The position numbers and the translations under genes were made by a program. From the NCBI RefSeq assembly GCF_020535565.1, contig NZ_CP084758.1, forward strand, positions 337,501 through 401,500: 64,000 bases of DNA, given 5' to 3'. Source of the DNA: Shinella sp. XGS7. GTDB lineage: Bacteria; Pseudomonadota; Gammaproteobacteria; Burkholderiales; Burkholderiaceae_C. The notes under the pieces were generated by a model. That model was given only the letters and a program-made list of their open reading frames with translations. It was not told the origin of the DNA and did not search any database. Shown in pieces: positions 45,631 to 54,466 of the stretch (the stretch's first letter is position 1; the number at the start of each line of letters is the position of its first letter).

Positions 45631-46593
45631 ATGCCAGGCCCCAACCCCCAAGCGCTGAACCCGCCCGATCTGCGGCCCTACCGCGACAGCAATAGCGGGG
45701 TGCCCTATGTGCAGCTGCTGGACAGCGGCCGCTCCGGTCCCACCGTCATGGTCCAGGCCCTGACCCATGGCAACGAGCTCTGCGGCGCCATCGCCCTGGA
45801 CTGGCTGCTGCGCCAGGGCCCGCCTCGCCCGCGCCAGGGCCGGCTGATCCTGAGTTTCGGCAATGTGGCAGCCTTCGAGCGTTTCGATCCCGCCAAGCCC
45901 GGGGCCTCGCGCTGCGTGGACGAGGACCTGAACCGCGTCTGGGCCGATGAGCAGCTCTTCGGCCCGCGCGACTCGCTGGAGCTGCGCCGCGCCCGCGCGC
46001 TGCGGCCCTTTGTGGATGCGGCCGATCTGCTGCTGGACCTGCACTCCATGCAGGACGACTGCCAGCCCCTGATGCTCTGCGGTCTGGTGGACAAGGGCGT
46101 TGCCCTGGCGCGGCGCCTGGGCACGCCTGCCGAATTGCTGATCGACACCGGCCACAGCGCCGGCCTGCGCATGCGCGACCGCGGCGGCTTTGCCGACCCT
46201 GCCAGCCCGCGCACCGCCCTGCTGATCGAATGCGGCCAGCACGGCGCGCAAAGCTCGGCCGATGTGGCCCTGGACTGCCTGCTGCGCTTTCTGCAGCTGG
46301 CCGGCATGCTGGAGCCGGACTGGCTGCGGCCGCATCGCCAGCGGCTCCTGCCCCTGCCCGCCCGGCAGCGCCTGCTGCGGGTGGACCGGGCCATCACCGC
46401 ACACAGCAGCGACTTCCACTTCCTGCGCCCCGTGCGCGGTCTGGAATTGATCCCCGAGGCCGGCACGCCCCTGGCGCGCGATGGCGAGCAGCTCTGGCAC
46501 ACACCCTATGCCGACACCGTGCTGGTCATGCCCTCGCTGCGCGGCGCGCGCCCTGGCCACACCATGGTGAGGCTGGGCCGCTATGAGGATTGA
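45631..46593 (+). CDS. Succinylglutamate desuccinylase/aspartoacylase-family deacylase
   Basis: Zinc-dependent deacylase of 320 residues in the AstE/AspA carboxypeptidase-like group. Zinc ligands: QALTHGNELCGAIALDWLL (His and Glu) and LLDLHSMQDDCQPL (His). ALLIECGQHGAQSSADVALD carries the catalytic Glu. The C-terminal third (230-320) is a beta domain typical of the family. No ast arginine-degradation genes are nearby, so the N-acyl substrate is unknown. Confidence 0.88.
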   Translation: MPGPNPQALNPPDLRPYRDSNSGVPYVQLLDSGRSGPTVMVQALTHGNELCGAIALDWLLRQGPPRPRQGRLILSFGNVAAFERFDPAKPGASRCVDEDLNRVWADEQLFGPRDSLELRRARALRPFVDAADLLLDLHSMQDDCQPLMLCGLVDKGVALARRLGTPAELLIDTGHSAGLRMRDRGGFADPASPRTALLIECGQHGAQSSADVALDCLLRFLQLAGMLEPDWLRPHRQRLLPLPARQRLLRVDRAITAHSSDFHFLRPVRGLELIPEAGTPLARDGEQLWHTPYADTVLVMPSLRGARPGHTMVRLGRYED

Positions 46594-46635
46594 CCCGGGC
46601 TTGAGCTAGGCCCGGGCCGCCCCATCTGCCGCCGC

Positions 46636-47070
46636 ATGAGCCCTCATGAGCAAACAGCCGAGCAGCTGCGCACGCTGGAGCGCCAGCGCCTGAATGCCCT
46701 GGTGACGCAAGACCTGGCCCTGGCCGAGCGCCTGCATGCGCCCTGCTTCCAGCTGATCACGCCGGCCGGCGTGAGCCTGGACAAGGCCCAGTACCTGCAG
46801 CGCGTGGCCAGCGGTGCCCTGCGCTATCTGCGCTGGGAGCCCGAGGCCATCGCGGTGCGCCTGGCCCCGGGACCGGGCGCCCCCGGCATGGCCCTGCTGC
46901 GCTACCGCGCCACCCTGCAGTTTCCCGGCGAAGACGGCCAAGGCGGCACGCCTTTCCAGTGCTGGCATCTCGACAGCTACGAGCGGGCGCCGGATGGCGG
47001 CGGCTACCGCGATAGCTGGCAGCTGGTCTGGTCCCAGGCCACGCGCATCCTGCCGCCGGCCCGGGACTGA
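46636..47070 (+). CDS. NTF2-like (DUF4440-type) protein
   Basis: Protein of 144 residues with the cone-shaped NTF2-like pattern: EQLRTLERQRLNALVTQDLA, LERLHAPCFQLITPAGVSLD-like text (read as AERLHAPCFQLITPAG), and strands ending in CWHLDSYERAPDGGGYRDSW. These folds often bind small hydrophobic ligands or act as immunity or enzyme domains; no catalytic set is evident. It starts 43 bp after the deacylase and may be read with it. The function is unknown. Confidence 0.75.
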   Translation: MSPHEQTAEQLRTLERQRLNALVTQDLALAERLHAPCFQLITPAGVSLDKAQYLQRVASGALRYLRWEPEAIAVRLAPGPGAPGMALLRYRATLQFPGEDGQGGTPFQCWHLDSYERAPDGGGYRDSWQLVWSQATRILPPARD

Positions 47071-47086
47071 GGCCCCGCCGCGGCGC

Positions 47087-48466
47087 TCAGCGCGCCTTCA
47101 GCAGCTCGGGCACCTTGAGCAGGATGAACTCGTTGTCGTCCTGCACGCCCAGCTTGCGGCCGCTGGAGTAAGGCAGGTTGTTGTCATTGGCCACGACGAT
47201 GTGCTCGGCGTCCACCACGTCCACGTTTTCGATGGTCACGAAGGGGAAGCTGAAGCGGCCCTGGCGGGTCGCGCCGTTGCGACCCAGCCCTTGCGGGTCG
47301 GCAATGTCCAGCAGGTCCACATAGCCGATCTTGCGCACCAGGCCCTCGCCGTCCACCTCCTTGAGGCTGATCTTGTAGACGCGCTTGAAGCGGGCCGGCA
47401 CGTTCTGGCAGTCGGGGCGGGCCGGGCCATTGCAGGCCTCGTCCACCGCGCCCTCGCCGTTGTCGCGCTCGATCACCAGGGCGGTGTCGGCATCGATCAT
47501 GTTGAAGTCGCCGATATTGTTGCCCTTGAGCTCCAGCGGGTACTTCCAGCTGCGGCCGGTCCAGGTGCGCTGGGCCACATCAAACTCCAGCACGCGCAGC
47601 ACTTCGCGGCCCTCGGCCGAGCTCTCCCACTTCTTCTCGCCCTCCAGCCACAGCGGGCCTTCCAGCAGCGGGTAGAGGAAGCGGCCGTCCGGGCTGGCAG
47701 CCATGCCTTCGAAGCCGCGCGAGCGGCGCACCGGCGTGGTCACCGGCGTGCCGGGCACGGCCGGGGTCGTCACCGTGTAGTGGTCGGGCGAGCGCAGCAG
47801 CTTGCCGTCCAGCTGGGTCTCGTACAGGCCCAGCACCTTGCCCTGCAGATCGGTGCGGATCAGGTAGGGGCCCAGCTCGTCACCGAACCAGAGCTCGTTG
47901 CCGATGGGCTGCATGGACTCGATGTCCAGATCGGCGCCGGTGAGGTAGCGCTTGGCCGTGCCCTCGTTGACGATCAGGAAGGGGATCTTGCGGTCGGGGT
48001 CGTGCAGGAACAGGGTCTGGCTGCGCTGCACGCTGCCCTTCTTCCAGTCGATGCGCAGCTTGTGGAACATCAGCATCGCGTCCGCGCTATTGTTCTTGGC
48101 ACCGAAACCGTTGTCGGTCAGCACCCAGAAGCTGCCGTCCTTCATGTGCTTGATGCCGGAGAAGCCCTGCACCGGCTGGCCCTTGAAGGGCAGCTTGACG
48201 CCGGTCTCGCGCGGCGCGGCCTTGTCCGAGAGGAAGGACGTGCCCATGATGGATTCCAGCGCGTCCACGCGGCGGCCATCGGCGGCGGTGAACTTGCCGC
48301 TGGTCTGCAGAAAGGCCGGCGCGTCCTTGGGCGCGGGCACGAAGCTGCGCGCGGGCAGCAGGGCATGGCCGGCCAGCTCGGCGGGCAGAGCCTGGGCCTG
48401 GGCTTGGGCCGCCAGCGGGCTCAGGGCCAGCAGGATGGCGGAGATCAGGGCGGATTTCTTTTTCAT
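47087..48466 (-). CDS. Secreted phytase-like esterase domain protein
   Basis: Periplasmic or secreted protein of 459 residues. A signal peptide (1-24, LSPLAAQAQA) is followed by an esterase-like phytase (PF13449-type) beta-propeller: FSGIKHMKDGSFWVLTDNGF, RSRGFEGMAASPDGRFLYPL, DFNMIDADTALVIERDNGEG and ENVDVVDAEHIVVANDNNLP. These repeated strand patterns with acidic clusters suggest calcium-supported phosphomonoester or diester cleavage, but activity in this family is poorly established. It is divergent from ppk2, which makes a link to phosphate metabolism attractive. Confidence 0.88.
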   Translation of the reverse strand: MKKKSALISAILLALSPLAAQAQAQALPAELAGHALLPARSFVPAPKDAPAFLQTSGKFTAADGRRVDALESIMGTSFLSDKAAPRETGVKLPFKGQPVQGFSGIKHMKDGSFWVLTDNGFGAKNNSADAMLMFHKLRIDWKKGSVQRSQTLFLHDPDRKIPFLIVNEGTAKRYLTGADLDIESMQPIGNELWFGDELGPYLIRTDLQGKVLGLYETQLDGKLLRSPDHYTVTTPAVPGTPVTTPVRRSRGFEGMAASPDGRFLYPLLEGPLWLEGEKKWESSAEGREVLRVLEFDVAQRTWTGRSWKYPLELKGNNIGDFNMIDADTALVIERDNGEGAVDEACNGPARPDCQNVPARFKRVYKISLKEVDGEGLVRKIGYVDLLDIADPQGLGRNGATRQGRFSFPFVTIENVDVVDAEHIVVANDNNLPYSSGRKLGVQDDNEFILLKVPELLKAR

Positions 48467-48577
48467 GACGAGGGCAGTGCTCGAGTGGTCCGAAACGATC
48501 AGCCTAGGGCGCGCTCATGACGCGCGCGTGATAAGCCACCGATCCCGGCCCCGGCCGGCCTGATCGGCCACCGTCGC

Positions 48578-48591
48578 TTGACACAGCTCAA
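48578..48591. promoter_or_regulatory. FNR/Anr-like box upstream of ppk2
   Basis: TTGACACAGCTCAA is a TTGA-N6-TCAA palindrome with 8 of 10 matches to TTGAT-N4-ATCAA. It lies 61 bp before the ppk2 ATG, in the gap shared with the phytase-like gene. Confidence 0.3.
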
Positions 48592-48651
48592 GCCCGGCAG
48601 GCGCCAGCAGTGCGAACCTGGGCGTCACGAATTTGTCATGCAAGGCCCACC

Positions 48652-49821
48652 ATGAGCAGCAGCCCCAGCCCGAGCAAGCGCAGCAGCGCCACCCTCGCCT
48701 CCCCCGCAAGCGCCGGCCGCGCACCGCGGCCGCGCCGTGTGCGCAGCGGCGACACCGCCGGCAGCAGCCAGCCCGAGCGAATTGCCCGCCACAGCGTGGC
48801 CGAGGCGGTGGAGAAGGCGCGGGCCCGCGAGCTGGAAGCCCTGCAGGACATCGTGAGCCAGCGCGGCCCGGCCAGCCTGGCCAGCTCGGTGCGCGAGATC
48901 GTGCGCGGCGCCTCGCCGGACGACGCGGCCGCCCTGCGGCGCGCCCTGCTGAAGGAGCTGGAAGCGCCGCCCGCCGCCCTGGGCGTGGACGCCGACGAGG
49001 AGCTGGCGCCCGACTGGCGCAAAGGCGGCTACCCCTACAAGAACCTGATGTCGCGCAAGGCCTACGAGAAGCAGAAATACCGCCTGCAGGTGGAGCTGGT
49101 GAAGCTGCAGGACTGGGTGCAGCACAAGAAGCTGAAGGTCGTCGTGCTCTTCGAGGGGCGCGATTCGGCCGGCAAGGGCGGCGCCATCAAGCGCGTCATG
49201 CAGCGCCTGAACCCGCGCATCGCCCGCGTCGTGGCGCTGCCCAAGCCGACCGAGCGCGAGCGCGGCCAATGGTACTTCCAGCGCTACGTGCCGCACCTGC
49301 CGTCCGCCGGCGAAATGGTGCTGTTCGACCGCTCCTGGTACAACCGCGCCGGCGTCGAGCGCGTCATGGGCTTCTGCAGCAACGACGAGTACACCGAGTT
49401 CATGCGCCAGGCCCCCGAGTTCGAACGCAATCTGGTGCGCGCGGGCATGCACGTGATCAAGTTCTGGTTCTCGGTCAGCCGCGAGGAGCAGCGCCGCCGC
49501 TTCAAGGAGCGCGAGGCGCATCCGCTCAAGCAGTGGAAGCTCTCGCCCATCGACAAGGCCTCGCTGGACAAATGGGGCGACTACACCAAGGCCAAGGAGG
49601 CGATGTTCTTCAACACCGACATCGCCGAAGCGCCCTGGACCGTGGTGAAGTCGGACTGCAAGAAGCGCGCGCGCCTGAACGCGCTGCGCCATGTGCTGCA
49701 CCAGCTGCCCTATGCCAACAAGGACCTGGACAAGATCGGCCAGCTCGACCCCCTGCTGGTGGGCCGGGCCAGCGTGGTCTATGAGCGCGGTGAGGGGCTG
49801 AGCGCGCCCTCACCGGCCTGA
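48652..49821 (+). CDS. ppk2: Polyphosphate kinase 2
   Basis: Cytoplasmic enzyme of 389 residues that moves phosphate between polyphosphate and nucleoside diphosphates. A variable basic N terminus (1-100) precedes the PPK2 domain: KGGYPYKNLMSRKAYEKQKY, Walker A VVLFEGRDSAGKGGAIKR, KPTERERGQWYFQRYVPHLP, lid and Walker B MVLFDRSWYNRAGVERVMGF, and SPIDKASLDKWGDYTKAKEA. One-domain class I PPK2s of this form usually make GTP or ATP from polyphosphate. Between about 49135 and 49395 the codons lean to GTC and GCG relative to the flanks, but less sharply than in ruvB. Confidence 0.95.
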   Translation: MSSSPSPSKRSSATLASPASAGRAPRPRRVRSGDTAGSSQPERIARHSVAEAVEKARARELEALQDIVSQRGPASLASSVREIVRGASPDDAAALRRALLKELEAPPAALGVDADEELAPDWRKGGYPYKNLMSRKAYEKQKYRLQVELVKLQDWVQHKKLKVVVLFEGRDSAGKGGAIKRVMQRLNPRIARVVALPKPTERERGQWYFQRYVPHLPSAGEMVLFDRSWYNRAGVERVMGFCSNDEYTEFMRQAPEFERNLVRAGMHVIKFWFSVSREEQRRRFKEREAHPLKQWKLSPIDKASLDKWGDYTKAKEAMFFNTDIAEAPWTVVKSDCKKRARLNALRHVLHQLPYANKDLDKIGQLDPLLVGRASVVYERGEGLSAPSPA

Positions 49822-49834
49822 GCCGCGCCGCGGC

Positions 49835-50419
49835 TCAGCCGCGCTCGAACTTGAACACCGCCATGCTGGCCATCAGATTCGGGCGGGTGCGCACCATGCG
49901 GCCGTCCTGGATGCCGAAGCTGTCCAGCACGCGCAGGCGGTTCTTGCGCGCCAGGATCTCGAAGTCGGCATGGGTGCCGACGCGGATATTGGGCGTGTCG
50001 TACCACTCATAAGGCAGGGTGCGCGTCACTGGCATGCGGCCCAGCAAGACCTGCAGGCGGTTGGGCCAGTGCGCGAAGTTGGGGAAGCTGACGATGCCGA
50101 TGCGACCCACGCGCGCGGTCTCGCGCAGCATCTGCTCGGCATTGCGCAGATGCTGCAGGGTCTCCAACTGCAGCACCACATCGAAGCTCTGGTCCTCGAA
50201 GATGGCCAGGCCCTCTTCCAGATTGAGCTGGATGGCGTTCACGCCGCGCTGCACGCATTGCAGCAGATTGGCGTCGTCCAGCTCCACGCCGTAGCCGGTG
50301 CAGCCCTTGTGCTTCTGCAGCCAGGCCAGCAGCTCGCCGGTGCCGCAGCCCAGGTCCAGCACGCGCGAGCCCGCCGGCACCAGGGCCGCGATATGTTCCA
50401 TCACGCCATGCACGCTCAT
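49835..50419 (-). CDS. metW: Methionine biosynthesis protein MetW
   Basis: SAM-dependent-methyltransferase-fold protein of 194 residues that partners MetX. The SAM motif is [34 protein letters not shown] and [20 protein letters not shown] follow, and the MetW-specific [19 protein letters not shown] and [13 protein letters not shown] are clear. ATG 50419 overlaps metX by 4 bp; an upstream extension reads only into shadow sequence. Loss of MetW lowers homoserine acylation by MetX in relatives. Confidence 0.95.
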   Translation of the reverse strand: MSVHGVMEHIAALVPAGSRVLDLGCGTGELLAWLQKHKGCTGYGVELDDANLLQCVQRGVNAIQLNLEEGLAIFEDQSFDVVLQLETLQHLRNAEQMLRETARVGRIGIVSFPNFAHWPNRLQVLLGRMPVTRTLPYEWYDTPNIRVGTHADFEILARKNRLRVLDSFGIQDGRMVRTRPNLMASMAVFKFERG

Positions 50420-51549
50420 TGTCCGAACTCCCCGGCGATGCGATTGAAATAGGCGCGCAGCACCCCGTGGTAGCGCGGGTCCTCCAGCAGGAAGGCGTCG
50501 TGGCCATGCGGCGCGTCGATCTCGGCGTAGCTGACGTCCAGCTTGTTGTCCAGCAAGGCCTTGACGATCTCGCGCGAGCGCGCCGGCGAGAAGCGCCAAT
50601 CAGTCGTGAAGCTGGCCAGCAGGTATTTGCAGCGCGCCGCGGCAAAGGTGCGGCTCAGGTCGCCGCCATGCTCGCGGGCCGGGTCGAAGTAGTCCAGGGC
50701 GCGCGTGATCAGCAGATAGGTGTTGGCGTCGAAGTACTCGCTGAACTTGTCGCCCTGGTAGCGCAGATAGCTCTCGATCTGGAACTCGATGTCCTGCGTG
50801 CTGTAGCCCAGCTCGGCGGCACGCATCTGACGGCCGAACTTCTGCTCCATCACATCGTCGCTGAGGTAGGTGATGTGGCCGATCATGCGCGCCACGCGCA
50901 GGCCACGCTTGGGCACCACGCCATGGGCATAGAAATGGCCGCCATGGAAATCGGGGTCGGTGATGATGGCGCGGCGCGCCACCTCGTTGAAGGCAATGTT
51001 CTGGGCCGAGAGGCTGGGCGCGGTGGCAATGGCGATGCAGTGCCCCATGCGCTCGGGGTAGCGCAGCGACCAGTCCAGCGCCTGCATGCCGCCCAGGGAG
51101 CCGCCCAGCACCGCGGCCAGGCGCCGGATGCCCAGATGGTCCAGCACACGGGCCTGGGCGTCCACCCAGTCCTGCACCGTCACCACCGGGAAGTCGGCGC
51201 CGTAGACGCGGCCGGTCTCGGGGTTGAGGTGCATGGGCCCGGTGGAGCCGAAGCAGGAACCCAGATTGTTGATGCCGATGACGAAGAAGCGATCGGTGTC
51301 CAGGGGCTTGCCGGGGCCGACCAGGTTGTCCCACCAGCCCTCGCTCTTGTCCTGCCCGGCATAGGTGCCGGCCACATGGTGGCTGGCATTGAGCGCGTGG
51401 CAGACCAGCACCGCATTGCTCTTGTCGGCATTGAGCCGGCCATAGGTCTCGTAGACCAGTTCGTAGTCGCGGATCGACGCGCCGCTGCGCAGTGGCAGGG
51501 GCTGCTCGAAGCGCAGCCGCTGTGCCTCAACATGGCCCACAGAGCCCAT
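50416..51549 (-). CDS. metX: Homoserine O-acyltransferase MetX
   Basis: Alpha/beta-fold enzyme of 377 residues that acylates homoserine, the entry step to methionine. Hallmarks: [34 protein letters not shown], nucleophile elbow [16 protein letters not shown], and the Asp/His pair in [18 protein letters not shown]. Proteobacterial MetX enzymes paired with MetW are usually succinyl-specific, but specificity is not decided here. A strong AGGAGG precedes ATG 51549. A 113-bp structured leader upstream suggests methionine-responsive control. Confidence 0.96.
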   Translation of the reverse strand: MGSVGHVEAQRLRFEQPLPLRSGASIRDYELVYETYGRLNADKSNAVLVCHALNASHHVAGTYAGQDKSEGWWDNLVGPGKPLDTDRFFVIGINNLGSCFGSTGPMHLNPETGRVYGADFPVVTVQDWVDAQARVLDHLGIRRLAAVLGGSLGGMQALDWSLRYPERMGHCIAIATAPSLSAQNIAFNEVARRAIITDPDFHGGHFYAHGVVPKRGLRVARMIGHITYLSDDVMEQKFGRQMRAAELGYSTQDIEFQIESYLRYQGDKFSEYFDANTYLLITRALDYFDPAREHGGDLSRTFAAARCKYLLASFTTDWRFSPARSREIVKALLDNKLDVSYAEIDAPHGHDAFLLEDPRYHGVLRAYFNRIAGEFGQ

Positions 51550-51662
51550 GAACGCCTCCTGAAAAACAAAAACCGACGCCGCATAAACGGAACGCCGGTC
51601 GGAAGGGAGCGCTCCTCTTTAGCGGAATTTCTAAAGCGCCCGCAATTCGGAACAAATCGGCG
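51550..51662 (-). promoter_or_regulatory. Structured metX leader with terminator-like hairpin
   Basis: On the minus strand the leader reads a GCGCTTTAG...CTAAAG-AGCGC imperfect hairpin, the perfect palindrome GGAGCGCTCC (51606-51615), then a stem closed by CCGAC/GTCGG (51573-51602) and TTTTTGTTTTT, and finally AGGAGG and the ATG. A hairpin followed by T runs just before the ribosome site looks like an attenuator. TTGTTC and TTTAGA may be the promoter boxes. It does not let me name a riboswitch class. Confidence 0.45.
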
Positions 51663-52469
51663 CTATCGGCTGCTGAGTATATCGGCAGTCAGGTTCGCCT
51701 TCTGCAGGAATCGCGCATAGGCCCCGTTGCGGCGCAGGCGCTCCAGCGCGGCGCGCAGGGCCTGGGCATCGGCCTCCTCGAAGTCGGGCGAGCCCGCCAG
51801 CCAGACCTCCTGCTGGTCCAGCACCGGGCCGAGCTGATAGTCGCGCCGACGCCGGCCGCTGCTGGCCACCGCCCCCAGCAGCAGGGGCTGACTGCCAAAG
51901 GCAAAGTCGGCGCTGCCCTCGTCCAGACGCCGCAGCAGATGCTCGTAGCTCCCCTCCTCGCTGACCCGGCGGTACTGCAGCTCGCGCAGGCGCGCCGGGC
52001 TCACCGAGCCGCGCAGGGCCACCACGCGCAGCCCTTCGAAATCACCCTGGGCCTTGAGCGCCGGCCAGCCTGCGCTGCGGGCCAGCAGCACATAGGGCTG
52101 CACAAACAGGGGCAGCAGCCAGCGGTACTGGGCTTCGCGCTCGGCCGTGCGCGCCAGCGGCGCGATGGCCACGCGCGGCCCGCGCTGCGCCAGCAGGGCC
52201 GCGCGGGCAAAGGGGTAGTACTGGGCCTGCAGCGTCATCCCCAGCTCGCGGCCCAGGGCCTGCAGCAGCTCGATCAGCAAGCCCGGCGCGTGGGCGCCCT
52301 TCTCCACCGTGAAGGGCGGGAACTCGGGACAGACCAGGCTGAAGGGCGCCACCGCGGGCGCGGACCGGCCCAGGGCAGGCAGACCGCCCAGCGCCAGGCC
52401 CAGCAGGCCTCGACGGCGCAGACCGGCCCCGCGGGGCGGGGCAGGCGGCGATGAGCGGGGCCGGCGCAT
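51663..52469 (-). CDS. Orphan periplasmic substrate-binding-like protein (PBP2 fold)
   Basis: Protein of 268 residues with an Arg-rich, twin-arginine-like leader (LRRRGLLGLALGGLPALG) and a type-2 periplasmic binding fold: SLVCPEFPPFTVEKGAHAPG, LLIELLQALGRELGMTLQAQ, YYPFARAALLAQRGPRVAIA, and LRVVALRGSVSPARL. These resemble amino-acid-binding SBPs (SBP_bac_3), but no permease or ATPase gene is near, so it may sense or deliver a ligand to a distant transporter or enzyme. It lies 24 bp upstream of the sppA stop in the opposite gene order (both minus). Confidence 0.8.
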   Translation of the reverse strand: MRRPRSSPPAPPRGAGLRRRGLLGLALGGLPALGRSAPAVAPFSLVCPEFPPFTVEKGAHAPGLLIELLQALGRELGMTLQAQYYPFARAALLAQRGPRVAIAPLARTAEREAQYRWLLPLFVQPYVLLARSAGWPALKAQGDFEGLRVVALRGSVSPARLRELQYRRVSEEGSYEHLLRRLDEGSADFAFGSQPLLLGAVASSGRRRRDYQLGPVLDQQEVWLAGSPDFEEADAQALRAALERLRRNGAYARFLQKANLTADILSSR

Positions 52470-52493
52470 GCTCGGGCTCTCAGCGATCAGGCT

Positions 52494-54365
52494 TCAGGGC
52501 GCGCTGCACAGGCAGTGCACCACGGCGGCAAAGGGCTTGCGGCCCTGGCCCAGCTCGGCCAGCCAGGCCAGCTCGCTGCCGGCCTGCAAGAGCAGAGGCG
52601 GCAGGCCCAGCTGCGCGCGCAGCGATTGCAGCAGGGGCGGCGCCAGCACATCGCCCAGGCCGTCCAGCACGCGCTCCAGGCGGCCGCGTTCGCGCTCCAT
52701 ATAGATCAGCGGCGGCAGGGCCTTGTCCTCCAGCTTGGCCAGCGCGGCCGCGGCCTGCAGCGCATCTCCGTAGCTGCCCAGCTGGTCCACCAGGCCGCGA
52801 TCCAGGGCCTGGGCCCCGGTCCAGACGCGGCCCTGGGCCACCTTGTCGATCTCGGCGGGCTGCTTGCCGCGCGCGCCGGCGGCACGGCCGACGAAGTCGT
52901 CGTAGATATGTTCGATGGCCGACTGCACCGCGGCGCGCATGCGCGGGTCCAGGGCGCGGCGCGGGTCATAGCCCCCGCCGGCCAGCCAGGTGGTGGTGTA
53001 GCCGGCGGAGTTCACGCCCAGCTTGTCCATCAGCTTCTCGCCGGTGGGCAGCATGGCGAAGACGCCGATGGAGCCGGTCACGGTGGCCGGGTCGGCGATC
53101 ACCCGGTCGGCCGCCATGGAGATCCAGTAGCCGCCCGAGGCCGCCACATCGCCCATGGACACCACCACCGGCTTGCCGGCCTTGCGCGTGAGCTCCAGCT
53201 CGCGCCGCACCCGCTCCGAGGCAAAGGCGCTGCCACCGGGCGAGTTGACGCGCAGCACCAGGGCCTTGACGCGCTCGTTCTCGCGCGCCTTGCGGATCAG
53301 CTCGGCGGTGGAGTCGCCGCCCACCTTGCCGGCATCGGCCGAGCCGTCCACGATCTCGCCCTCGGCCACCACCACGCCCAGGGCCGGGCCCGTCTCGCGT
53401 GGCGCCGGCAGCTGGGCCAGGTAGGCGCCCAGGCTGATCTGGCGGAAGCTCTTGCTCTGCTCGTCGCGCGCGCCCTTCTCGATCAGCAGCTCGCGCAGCT
53501 CGTCGCGGGTCTTGAGCGCATCAACCAGGCCCTCCTTGAGGGCCAGCGCGGCGGTGTTGCCTTTCACCGCGGCCAGGCGCTGGGGCAGTTGCTCGATGGC
53601 CTGGGCGATGGCACCGCGCTTGAGTTTGCGCGCCTCTTCCAGCGCGCCGGTGTAGCGCTGCCAGAGATCGTCGTAGAGGTAGGCGTCGGACTCCAGCGTG
53701 GCCGGCGAGGGCTGCTGCGCGAAGTAGGGCTCGCCGAAGTTCTTGTAGGTGCCCACGCGGATCACATTGGCCTGCACGCCCAGGCGGTCCAGCGCGTCCT
53801 TGTAGTAGCTGCGGTAGCGTCCGAAGCCCTCGATCAGCACCAGACCCATGGGGTGGAGCAGCACCTGGTCGGCCTGGGCCGCCAGCAGATAGCCGCGCTG
53901 ATCGAAGCCGTCGCCATAGGCGATCACGGGCTTCTTGCCCTCGCTGTCCTTCTTGAAGCGCTGCAGGGCCGCCGCCACCTCGCGCAGCTGGGCCTGGCCG
54001 CCGCCGGCAAACTCGCCCAGATCCAGCAGCAGGGTGCTGATCTTGGGGTCCTGGGCCGCCGCCTCCAGCACGCGCAGCACATCGCGCAGCTGGGTCTGGG
54101 CCTCGGGGCGGTCACCGCGCAGCTGGGCCACGGCCTGCTCGCGCGCCGAGCCGGCATACTGCTCGACCAGCCGGCCCTGCAGATTCAGCACCAGGGTGCT
54201 CTTCTCCGGCAGGGGCTTGGGCCCACGGTTGAGCCAGGCCAGCAGCAGGCCCAGCACCAGGGCCAGCAGCAGCAGATTGAGCAAGGCGCGCCGAGTGGCG
54301 TCCAGCACCCGCCAGCCGCCCGCAAGGAAACGCCCCACCGGGCGCAAGACTGCCATGACGGCCAT
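52494..54365 (-). CDS. sppA: Signal peptide peptidase SppA, 67-kDa type
   Basis: Inner-membrane serine protease of 623 residues that degrades cleaved signal peptides. One N-terminal transmembrane helix (ALLNLLLLALVLGLLLAW) precedes two tandem S49 domains. The catalytic Lys lies in the first (VIRVGTYKNFGEPYFAQQPS) and the nucleophile Ser in the second (LRVNSPGGSAFASERVRREL, followed by VSMGDVAASGGYWISMAADR). ATG 54365 has AGGAGG 8 nt upstream; the much longer open frame above it is not conserved. The length matches the double-domain E. coli type. Confidence 0.95.
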   Translation of the reverse strand: MAVMAVLRPVGRFLAGGWRVLDATRRALLNLLLLALVLGLLLAWLNRGPKPLPEKSTLVLNLQGRLVEQYAGSAREQAVAQLRGDRPEAQTQLRDVLRVLEAAAQDPKISTLLLDLGEFAGGGQAQLREVAAALQRFKKDSEGKKPVIAYGDGFDQRGYLLAAQADQVLLHPMGLVLIEGFGRYRSYYKDALDRLGVQANVIRVGTYKNFGEPYFAQQPSPATLESDAYLYDDLWQRYTGALEEARKLKRGAIAQAIEQLPQRLAAVKGNTAALALKEGLVDALKTRDELRELLIEKGARDEQSKSFRQISLGAYLAQLPAPRETGPALGVVVAEGEIVDGSADAGKVGGDSTAELIRKARENERVKALVLRVNSPGGSAFASERVRRELELTRKAGKPVVVSMGDVAASGGYWISMAADRVIADPATVTGSIGVFAMLPTGEKLMDKLGVNSAGYTTTWLAGGGYDPRRALDPRMRAAVQSAIEHIYDDFVGRAAGARGKQPAEIDKVAQGRVWTGAQALDRGLVDQLGSYGDALQAAAALAKLEDKALPPLIYMERERGRLERVLDGLGDVLAPPLLQSLRAQLGLPPLLLQAGSELAWLAELGQGRKPFAAVVHCLCSAP

Positions 54366-54466
54366 GAACCGCTCCTCCTGAATATGTGCCAGCCATGATA
54401 GTGGCCCCGGGCGCGCAAAGCCGGGCGCCGGCGGGGGGATGCGGCTGTGCTCTAAGCTTGGCGACC

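Noticed and set aside
51550-51662. SAM-II riboswitch upstream of metX
   Set aside because: A GCTAAAG element is present, but the required pseudoknot partners could not be aligned by eye, so I report only a structured leader.
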